Positions 27,337-34,329 of a DNA stretch of 64,000 nt are shown piece after piece. The position numbers and the translations under genes were made by a program. Numbering within the stretch: position 1 is the stretch's first letter; each line of letters begins with the position of its first letter. Under the pieces are notes generated by a model. It saw only the letters and a list, made by a program, of their open reading frames with translations, was not told the origin of the DNA and ran no database searches. This DNA is from Natronorubrum halophilum. GTDB lineage: Archaea > Halobacteriota > Halobacteria > Halobacteriales > Natrialbaceae. Location: assembly GCF_003670115.1 (NCBI RefSeq), contig NZ_QQTY01000004.1, positions 558,001 to 622,000 of the forward strand, given 5' to 3'.

Positions 27337-28476
27337 CTACTTCCCCTCCGGCTTCTCCTCTTCGGAGATGTCGTCCTCGCCGGTCGCGTTTCGGGCCCGT
27401 TTGATTAGTTCCGCCGCGCCGCGGTCCGCCAGATCCCGGGCGAACTCGCGGGCTGCCTCGGCGTGCGTCTCGACCGGCAGGTTTTGGCTGCCGGCCACCG
27501 ACTCCTCGCCGTCGCGGTCGAAGACGCTGACGGTGGCGTGGACGTACTCCCCCTGAAGGATCGCGTAGATTCCGACCGGCGCGATACAGCCGCCGCCGAG
27601 TTCCGCGAGGATGGTCCGTTCGACCGTCGTCTCGACGCGACTGCGCGGATGGTCGACCACCGACTGAATCTCGCGGGCCGTCTCGCCGTCGGTCGCGGTC
27701 ACCGCGAGCGCTCCCTGGCCCGGTGCCGGGACGAACGTCGACGTCGACAGCTTCCGGTAGTCGACGTAGTGTGCGAGGCCGCTGCGCTCGAGGCCGGCCT
27801 CGGCCAGCACGATCGCGTCGTACTCGGTCTCGAGTTCCCGGCCGAGGGCCTGTCGCTCGAGTTCCGAGAGCCCGTCGAACCACTCGTCCGTGGTCTGACC
27901 GAACTCGGGCTCGAAATCGTCGTTTCCGACATTTCCTTTCCGCTCCTTGTCCGCCTCCGTCCGTTCCTGGTGTTCCGCCTGCAACGCGGGCGCGAGCAAC
28001 TTCTCGAGTCGCGTATCCACGTTCCCGCGCAGCGGCTCGACCGTGAGGTCCGGTCGCTCCGAAAGCAGTTGTGCGCGTCGGCGAAGGCTCGAGGTCCCGA
28101 CGGTCGCTCCGTCGGGGAGCTCCCCGAGCGTCGAGCCGTCGGGCGTGACGAGGGCGTCGCCCGGCGCGCCCCGTTCGGGCACCGCGGCGGTCACCAGTTC
28201 CGCGGGCTGTTCCGTCGGCATGTCCTTCATCGAGTGGACCGCCCCGTCGAGGTCGCCCTCGAGGACGCGCTCGTCGAGTTCGCGGACGAACGCGCCGGTC
28301 TTTCCCAGCCGGTGGATCAACTCGTCTCTGATCTGGTCGCCCGTCGTGTCGACGGTGACGAGCTCGACCTCGTACCGTCGATTCTCCAGGGCCTCCTGTA
28401 CCAGCGAGGCCTGCCGCCGAGCGAGTGTGGACCCCCGTGTCGCCAATCGAAGCGTCCCGCGCGTTCTCATAGCCAT
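27337..28476 (-). CDS. hemC: Porphobilinogen deaminase (hydroxymethylbilane synthase)
   Basis: 379 residues, longer than the usual 300-320. The N-terminus LRLATRGSTLARRQASLVQEAL, GAFVRELDERVLEGDLDGAVHSMKDMPTEQP, the ISLRRRAQL-like RRRAQLL segment and FVPAPGQGALAV are family signatures. The cofactor-binding Cys lies in ELGGGCIAPVGIYA. A haloarchaeal acidic insertion at about 170-210 (EADKERKGNVGNDDFEPE) accounts for most of the extra length. First gene of hemC-cobA-hemD; Met1 and Met3 are alternative starts. Confidence 0.95.
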   Translation of the reverse strand: MAMRTRGTLRLATRGSTLARRQASLVQEALENRRYEVELVTVDTTGDQIRDELIHRLGKTGAFVRELDERVLEGDLDGAVHSMKDMPTEQPAELVTAAVPERGAPGDALVTPDGSTLGELPDGATVGTSSLRRRAQLLSERPDLTVEPLRGNVDTRLEKLLAPALQAEHQERTEADKERKGNVGNDDFEPEFGQTTDEWFDGLSELERQALGRELETEYDAIVLAEAGLERSGLAHYVDYRKLSTSTFVPAPGQGALAVTATDGETAREIQSVVDHPRSRVETTVERTILAELGGGCIAPVGIYAILQGEYVHATVSVFDRDGEESVAGSQNLPVETHAEAAREFARDLADRGAAELIKRARNATGEDDISEEEKPEGK

Positions 28477-28592
28477 GAGTCAGCGCCTGGGGTATGAAAA
28501 GCGCACGCTTGTCGGACGCCGATCGAGACGCGTCCGCACGCTCGACGTGCAACGCGTGCCGCGGGCTGTGCTGAGAACATATTCGTGCCGGA

Positions 28593-28600
28593 TTTTATAT
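28593..28600 (+). promoter_or_regulatory. TATA box for the truncated haemoglobin gene
   Basis: TTTTATAT lies about 26-33 bases upstream of the ATG at 28626, predicting a transcript with an untranslated leader of at most a few bases. Confidence 0.55.
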
Positions 28601-28625
28601 CTATCCCGTCGATACATTCGACTGA

Positions 28626-28991
28626 ATGAGCGAGACGCTCTACGATCGACTCGGCGGCGAGGACGCCATCGCGGCAGTCGTGGACCGGTTCTACGAACGC
28701 GTGATGGCAGACGAACAGGTTGTCCACTACTTCGACGACGTCGACATGCAAAAACAGCGCGCCCACCAGACGCAGTTCATCAGTGCGGTCGCGGGTGGTC
28801 CCGTCGACTACACGGGTGCGGACATGGAGGCCGCACACGACGACCTCGGTATCTCGAAACCCGATTTCGACGCGATCGTCGCGCACCTCGAGGCGACCCT
28901 CGAGGAGTTTGACGTCGACGAAGCCGACCGAGACGCGGTCCTCTCGGCGGTCGGGGAGTACGAGGACGCGATCGTTACCGTACCCGCATAG
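28626..28991 (+). CDS. Group 1 truncated haemoglobin
   Basis: 121 residues. The TrHb1 pattern is YDRLGGEDAIAAVVDRFYERVMADEQVVHYF, followed by QKQRAHQTQFISAVAGGP and the proximal F8 His (H71) in MEAAHDDLGI. The C-terminal helix FDAIVAHLEATLEEFDV completes the 2-on-2 fold. It probably binds haem and handles NO or O2; it sits next to the tetrapyrrole genes, divergent to hemC, which may be a functional link or chance. Confidence 0.92.
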   Translation: MSETLYDRLGGEDAIAAVVDRFYERVMADEQVVHYFDDVDMQKQRAHQTQFISAVAGGPVDYTGADMEAAHDDLGISKPDFDAIVAHLEATLEEFDVDEADRDAVLSAVGEYEDAIVTVPA

Positions 28992-29140
28992 AAGGGGTCC
29001 GATCGACGGCTCCGGTCCACGAAGTGCCGGCTCGGGTTGCGACCCGTCGGCCTCTGGATCGCGACACGTCGACTCGAACCGTGCGCGTGTTCGACACGGA
29101 CCCGACGGTCTTTTGATCCCCTCCCCGGTATGACAACGCA

Positions 29141-29953
29141 ATGGAAACAGTTACCCTCGGTCCCGAAGGGACCTACTCGCACCGAGCCGCGACGGCGGTC
29201 GCCGACGGTGACGAGATCGAATTCCGCCAGTCGGTCACGTCGATCGTCAACGCCGTCGCCGGCGGCGAGTACGACCGCGGCGTCATTCCGATCGAGAACA
29301 GCATCGAGGGCAGCGTCACCGAAAGTCTCGACGCCCTCGCGGAGTACGACGTCGCCGTCGTCCGAGAAATCGTCACCCCGATCAGACACGCCTTGCTCGC
29401 TCAGGGACCGGAGTTCGACACGATCGCCAGCCACTCACAGGCGCTCGCACAGTGTCGGTCCTACCTCGAGCGCGAGTTTCCAAACGCCACCCTGGAAGCC
29501 GTCGCGAGCACCGCACAGGGTGTCGAGTTCGCCCGCGACGACGCCTCGATGGCGGGCATCGGCCACCCCGACAACGGCGGCGACGGGCTCGAGGTGCTCG
29601 CCGAGGACATCCAGGATCAGGACTCGAACGCGACGCGATTCTTCGCGCTCGCGCCCGCCGAGGAGCGCTCGAAGGGCGGCGGCAAGTCCACGCTCGTCGT
29701 CTACCCGAACGCGAACTATCCCGGCTTGCTGCTCGAACTCCTCGAGCCCTTCGCCGAGCGGGAGATCAACCTGACCCGCGTCGAATCCCGCCCCAGCGGG
29801 CAGCGCCTCGGCGACTACGTCTTCCACATCGATATCGAGGCCGGACTCTACGAAGCGCGGACGAACGAGGCGATCGCGGACCTCGAGGAGTTAGCCGAGA
29901 AGGGGTGGGTCCGTCGGCTGGGGTCGTACGATACCGAACACGTCGTCGGGTAA
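29141..29953 (+). CDS. pheA: Prephenate dehydratase
   Basis: 270 residues without a chorismate mutase domain. N-terminal GPEGTYSHRAA and VIPIENSIEGSVTESLD are the PDT signatures; SNATRFFALAP is the catalytic Thr-Arg-Phe loop. From about residue 180 an ACT domain has KSTLVVYPNANYPGLLLELLEPFAEREINLTRVESRPSGQRLGDYVFHID, in which ESRP binds phenylalanine for feedback inhibition. It makes phenylpyruvate from prephenate. Confidence 0.95.
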   Translation: METVTLGPEGTYSHRAATAVADGDEIEFRQSVTSIVNAVAGGEYDRGVIPIENSIEGSVTESLDALAEYDVAVVREIVTPIRHALLAQGPEFDTIASHSQALAQCRSYLEREFPNATLEAVASTAQGVEFARDDASMAGIGHPDNGGDGLEVLAEDIQDQDSNATRFFALAPAEERSKGGGKSTLVVYPNANYPGLLLELLEPFAEREINLTRVESRPSGQRLGDYVFHIDIEAGLYEARTNEAIADLEELAEKGWVRRLGSYDTEHVVG

Positions 29954-30074
29954 AGACCGGCGAAAACGATCAGCTGAGGCGTAGAGGGGTCGACGTTTGG
30001 GCGCTCATATTACAAGTGCGTACTCCGCCACGTAGAGAACCGACGTTCTCAACTATGGCGTCGACTGCGGCTCC

Positions 30075-31745
30075 TTACACCTCGAATCCCCAGTTGAAGT
30101 CTCCCTTCCAGTTCTCTCGTGCCCCGTGGAAAACCGTGTCACCTTCGTGGTGATTCCCGAGCCACAACACGTCCGTGAGCGATGCGTCGGCGTCGCTCAT
30201 CACGAGCGCCTCGAAAATCGAGTTTTGGACGTGGTGTTTTTCTCCGCTATCGGCGAACCGTAAGCTCGCGCCATCCGCGTCGACGCTGCAGTTGGCGATA
30301 CCGAGAGTATCGACGTTCTCGCCCCGGCCGTTGACGAATATTCCGTGACGGTCGTTGCCCGACCGCGATTCGAAATCGAAATCGCAATCGCGGAATTGAA
30401 CGTTCGACGACTGCACGTATACCCCGTAATCGGACGTCGTTGGACTCGATCTGTCCGTGATGGTACACGAACTGAAGGTGGTCTGGCTATCGTCGTTGTC
30501 GTTCACTCGGATAGTCCGACCGTTGCCCCCATCGTCGTTGATGTGGACGTTTTTGAGCTGTGCCTGTCCGCTCTGCGTACAGCGAATAATCTCGGTCGGT
30601 TTTTGAATGAGGTTGCGGATGTAGAGCTTCTCGACCACTTGTCCGCCGCCGTTTTCGAGCCACAGTCCGCTCCACGAATGTGCGGGCTCTTCCCGCATGA
30701 TGATCTTGCAGTTGCGGACCATGTCGTTGTCACCGATTCGAATGCCCGCGCCGGCACAGTTGACGGCCGTACAGCCGCTAATGAGGTTTCGACCGTTGCT
30801 GGTCGACATATAGAATCCGTTGTCCGTGTAGCCGGTCACCTGACAGCCCTCCCACACGTTCAACCCGACGTGGCTGGGTTCCGAGCTGTATGCGACCGCA
30901 TGACCGACCTGCGGAGCGTCGTGCCGTACGTCCCAGTTGTTGAGGTCGCATCCTCTGATGAGGTTCGTCGACGTCGACTTGATTCCGTCCACCATGATCG
31001 TGTGCCGGTCGCCGCCGTACTCCGGGTGGAGTCTGTTCCGCGTGCCGAGCATCGTGATCCGCTCGATGAGGCCGAATCTGTAGGTGTACCACCGACCGAT
31101 GCCGGCGTCGTAGTCGCCGCGGATGTCGACCGCGAGGTCCTGCATCACGGTCCGTTGTGCATTCGGGGGCGTATCGTCGGTCGTCCCCACGGTCATCAGG
31201 CGGTCGACGTCCTGGTCGTTGACTCGTAACGTGGCGGACGGGTTCCCGGAGATGCCGAAGAATTCGTGAGCCTCGAGGTGAATGTTGTTCGTTTCGACGA
31301 GCCACGTCCCCGGCGGAACCACGTACATGTGGTTTCGATTGCTGGGGCTGAACGACTGGTAGTGGTCGTAGATCGCTACCCAGAGATCGTCTTCATTGGA
31401 TTCCACTCCCAGATCAGTTCGAACGTTGACGATGTTCGGGTTCGGGCTCTCGACATCGAGGTCGACCCGAAAACTATTGTCGCCCTCGAGTTCGGTTGCA
31501 GCGAGCGACTGGCCGAGATCGAGGTGGGAAAGATCGTTGGTGACGTTCGTTCCCGAATCGGACAGGTCGATCCCCTGCCACGGACCCTGGGTACTCGCCG
31601 CTTCGTTCGACCCCTTCAGGCCGCGTGAAGACCGCCCGACAATACCGCCGCTCACACCCGAGACGGCTAGTGCGCCGACGAACGATCGCCGCGACGTTCC
31701 GTGTTCATTCGTGCGAGGTCCATCTTTCTCTTGATCGGATACCAT
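30075..31745 (-). CDS. Tat-exported parallel beta-helix protein
   Basis: 556 residues. The N-terminus has a Tat motif with R19/R20 (TSRRSFVGALAVSG) but no lipobox Cys. From about residue 240 to 530 the sequence has short turns of right-handed beta-helix type, e.g. GCQVTGYTDNGFYMSTSNGRNLISG, NCAGAGIRIGDNDMVRNCKI and NVHINDDGGNGRTIRVNDNDDSQTTFSSC, each ending in Asn/Gly/Cys turns. Similar folds are found in pectate-lyase-like polysaccharide enzymes and surface proteins; no catalytic residues are evident. Codons are noticeably less GC-biased than the neighbours and the upstream DNA is AT-rich, suggesting an accessory, laterally acquired gene. Confidence 0.8.
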   Translation of the reverse strand: MVSDQEKDGPRTNEHGTSRRSFVGALAVSGVSGGIVGRSSRGLKGSNEAASTQGPWQGIDLSDSGTNVTNDLSHLDLGQSLAATELEGDNSFRVDLDVESPNPNIVNVRTDLGVESNEDDLWVAIYDHYQSFSPSNRNHMYVVPPGTWLVETNNIHLEAHEFFGISGNPSATLRVNDQDVDRLMTVGTTDDTPPNAQRTVMQDLAVDIRGDYDAGIGRWYTYRFGLIERITMLGTRNRLHPEYGGDRHTIMVDGIKSTSTNLIRGCDLNNWDVRHDAPQVGHAVAYSSEPSHVGLNVWEGCQVTGYTDNGFYMSTSNGRNLISGCTAVNCAGAGIRIGDNDMVRNCKIIMREEPAHSWSGLWLENGGGQVVEKLYIRNLIQKPTEIIRCTQSGQAQLKNVHINDDGGNGRTIRVNDNDDSQTTFSSCTITDRSSPTTSDYGVYVQSSNVQFRDCDFDFESRSGNDRHGIFVNGRGENVDTLGIANCSVDADGASLRFADSGEKHHVQNSIFEALVMSDADASLTDVLWLGNHHEGDTVFHGARENWKGDFNWGFEV

Positions 31746-32100
31746 TGCATTCTCCTGAGATAGTCACTAATGTTTTTATTATCTCAGAAGTAATATTCAT
31801 GTCAGCGGCTCTACCCTCCGAAACCGGGATAAACGGTACCTATATTTTAAGACGTTTTTTCACTATCTGTTCCTTTTGTATTCTACTAGAACAGTCTCTA
31901 TTTTCTCACTATCCTGCGTGAATCATTCTTGAAGGCCAATTATTGAAATAAAATATAAATGATACAATAGATGGGTTTTAAGATAGATACTAATTCATTT
32001 TTACACTTCTCCTTCGAAACACGAACTTCCCACGGGCTCTCCTATCGTAACGACTGAAACGGTCTACACACCGATCGCACAGTCATCGTGCGATCGGGTG
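31746..32100. other. AT-rich upstream region of the beta-helix gene
   Basis: About 350 bases that are visibly much richer in A and T than the rest of the window, with no supported gene. Next to the gene are an AGGAG ribosome-binding-like element, a TATA-like AATAAAAAC and a pair of inverted repeats (31755-31787). Confidence 0.7.
31755..31787. promoter_or_regulatory. Inverted repeat flanking the TATA element of the beta-helix gene
   Basis: CTGAGATA (31755-31762) and TATCTCAG (31780-31787) are perfect eight-base inverted repeats separated by 17 bases. The minus-strand TATA-like AATAAAAAC lies between the arms about 30 bases upstream of the start at 31745. A dimeric regulator bound here would cover the TATA box. 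Confidence 0.45.
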
Positions 32101-32263
32101 TGCCTTGACTTTCAGCGGCTGCCGTATTCAGTACGCTTTCGCGACCGTGTCCGGATCACCCACGAACCAGCGTGTTACTTCGCTTCTCCCGACCGAACGA
32201 CGTGTGCTTGTCGACCACCTCGTACCGCAAACGATTTTCCGCGTCCCCGCGGTAGCCTCGCGT

Positions 32264-32722
32264 ATGACGCTCGAGGAAGGCGACGACGCTCCGACCGTGA
32301 CCGCAGCCAATCAGGACGGCGAGGACGTGACGCTCGAGTTCGACGACCCGACCGTCGTCTACTTCTATCCGAAAGACGATACGCCCGGTTGTACGATCGA
32401 GGCCTCCCAGTTCCAGCGCGAGCGCGAGAGCTATCGGGATGCCGGCGTCGAAGTTTACGGCGTCTCGAGGGACGACGTCGACTCCCACGACTCGTTCTGC
32501 GAGTCGGAAGGCCTCGAGTTCGACCTGCTCGCGGATCCCGACGGCGAACTCGCCGAGGCGTTCGACGTCGAACTACGAGACAGCGGCGTGACCACGCGGA
32601 CGACCTTTCTTCTCGCCGACGGCGACGTGAAGGCCGTCTACGAGAACGTCGACCCCGACGGCCACGCGCGCGGCGTGTTGCTCGACGCGCTCGACGATGG
32701 ACTGGTAACGCTGCCCGAGTAG
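32264..32722 (+). CDS. bcp: Peroxiredoxin of the Bcp/PrxQ type
   Basis: 152 residues from MTLEEGDDAPTVTAAN. The peroxidatic Cys is C43 in PKDDTPGCTIEAS. In many PrxQ proteins a resolving Cys follows five residues later, but here that position is Ser48; C79 (DSFCESEG) is the other Cys and may resolve the disulfide. It reduces peroxides using thioredoxin-like donors. Located 62 bases upstream of an Hsp20 gene on the same strand. Confidence 0.92.
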   Translation: MTLEEGDDAPTVTAANQDGEDVTLEFDDPTVVYFYPKDDTPGCTIEASQFQRERESYRDAGVEVYGVSRDDVDSHDSFCESEGLEFDLLADPDGELAEAFDVELRDSGVTTRTTFLLADGDVKAVYENVDPDGHARGVLLDALDDGLVTLPE

Positions 32723-32783
32723 TCGATCTTCTGACCTCGAGTCGCGGGCAGAATTTATCCCGGTCGACGCCGTACCCTCGAGC

Positions 32784-33203
32784 ATGCGACGAAACCCGTT
32801 CGAAGACATCGAAGCGATGCTCGACCGCCTCAACCAGCAGATCGAGGAGGGGATGACCAGCGGCGGCCTTCAGGTTCCGGGCTCGGTTCCAGTGGACGTC
32901 GTCGATACGGGTGACGAGTATCACGTGACGGCGGACCTGCCCGGCTACGAGATCGACGACATCGAACTCACTCTCTCCGAGGGAACGCTGCGCCTCGAGG
33001 CCAGCCGCGAGGACGAGGAGAAGACCGCGGAGGGGCGCTACCTTCGCCGCGAGCGAACCCGAACATCGGCGAACCGCCGAATCCGACTGCCCGAACCGGT
33101 CGAGGAGGACGAGGTGTCGGCCGGCTACCAGGACGGCATCCTGACGGTTCGGCTGCCGAAGGTGTCAAACGAGGAGGAGTCGCGCCGGATCGACATCGAG
33201 TAG
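32784..33203 (+). CDS. Hsp20/alpha-crystallin family small heat-shock protein
   Basis: 139 residues. N-terminal RNPFEDIEAMLDRLNQQIEEGM is the disordered/helical arm; the alpha-crystallin domain (about 35-130) includes VDVVDTGDEYHVTADLPGYEIDDIELTL, REDEEKTAEGRYLRRERTRTSANRRIRLPEPV and GILTVRLPK. The end RRIDIE carries an IxI motif for oligomer contacts. It holds unfolded proteins ATP-independently. Same strand as bcp, suggesting a stress-related pair. Confidence 0.93.
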   Translation: MRRNPFEDIEAMLDRLNQQIEEGMTSGGLQVPGSVPVDVVDTGDEYHVTADLPGYEIDDIELTLSEGTLRLEASREDEEKTAEGRYLRRERTRTSANRRIRLPEPVEEDEVSAGYQDGILTVRLPKVSNEEESRRIDIE

Positions 33204-33398
33204 TCGACGCTGACGCTCTTCGAGGCCCCCGGGTTTCGGTTCCGGCGGCGGCCGGTAGATCGGCCGAACGAGGTGGGGTATCCGTGCGAAGGCGGTGTCG
33301 CGAAAGCGCCGGCAGCGTCCACTCGATCACCGATCGGACCGTCACCGCGACTGGATATTTTCGGATAATTATTGTACCTCGATGACAACTTGCCGCTT

Positions 33399-34199
33399 AT
33401 GGTCCACGTGATGGCACTCGTCTTCGCCGGGGCCTTTCTCCTGTTCGGTGGTATCGTTCTGTCTCGAGCCAACGAACTCGACGGTCGACACGAGACGATC
33501 GGCGAACTCGCGTCGGCGGGCGACGAGCCGGTCGAGCCGGGCGGCGAGGCGACGATCAGCGGCCCGGTCTCCGTCCTCGAGCCGGCGTCGCCGACGCGGA
33601 CCGGCCCGGATTCGAGCGGGGGCGACTCGGCTGCCCTCTGGACGTGGCGGGTGCGCCAGAAGGAGACCGCAGGGAACGGCACCCGGTGGCGGACCGACGA
33701 GGCCGAACTCGCGGTCGGCGAGTTCGCCGTCGATCACAGCTGGGACCGCGTCCGCGTGGACGCGACGACGCTGACAGTTCAGGAGGGCGACGACCCCTTC
33801 GATTCGTCGGGGCTGTTTCTCGGCGACCCCGCGACCGAATCCTACCTCGGCGACCTCGGCCCGGTCAATCGCTTTCTCGAGCGGACGGGGTTGGCGGACG
33901 AGGACGGCATCGTCAGCGACCTGGAGTTTACCGTAAACGTCGGCGGAGAGACCACCATGCCGGACAAGTATCAGGCCACCGTCGTCCGGGACGGCGACGA
34001 ACTGGTCGTTCGGGGCGAACTGACCGAGGCGTCCGACGGATACGTCCTGCGAGGGACCGACGAGACGCCGCTCGTGATCGCGGCCGGATCCCTCGAGGAG
34101 CAACGAGAACGGGTTCGCTCGGAGGTCCGCCTCCGAAGGGTTGCCGGCGGGATACTCGTCGGTCTCGGCCTGATCGTCGCGATCCTCGGTGTCCTCTGA
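33399..34199 (+). CDS. Membrane protein resembling the GIDE domain of MUL1
   Basis: 266 residues from MVHVMALVFAGAFLLFGGIVL. One membrane helix at each end encloses a beta-rich soluble domain (about 40-225) with AALWTWRVRQKE, VTVQEGDDPFDSS-type strands and a DEFELVVRGELTEASDGYVLRG-like segment. This layout recalls haloarchaeal proteins matched to the GIDE (E3 ligase MUL1-like) domain; no RING finger is present. A TTG start at 33372 is also possible. Function unknown. Confidence 0.55.
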   Translation: MVHVMALVFAGAFLLFGGIVLSRANELDGRHETIGELASAGDEPVEPGGEATISGPVSVLEPASPTRTGPDSSGGDSAALWTWRVRQKETAGNGTRWRTDEAELAVGEFAVDHSWDRVRVDATTLTVQEGDDPFDSSGLFLGDPATESYLGDLGPVNRFLERTGLADEDGIVSDLEFTVNVGGETTMPDKYQATVVRDGDELVVRGELTEASDGYVLRGTDETPLVIAAGSLEEQRERVRSEVRLRRVAGGILVGLGLIVAILGVL

Positions 34200-34329
34200 G
34201 TTCGCGTCTCGAGTCGGCGCGGGTCCGCCGTAAGCGTTGGTTTGGCCGTCGCTGGGGCCTTCGACGACCCGGTGGGCTACGGTATGGAAAGGTATAGGAC
34301 GGCGTCCCATCCTAGAAGTATATAAGCAA

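Noticed and set aside
31746-32263. The AT-rich region as a possible replication origin or insertion-sequence remnant
   Set aside because: No ORB-like repeats, no orc1/cdc6 neighbour, no transposase fragment and no terminal repeats with target duplication were seen.
34318-34326. TATA-like GTATATAAG as the leuS promoter
   Set aside because: It lies only four bases before the ATG; transcription would start inside the gene beyond the conserved N-terminus.
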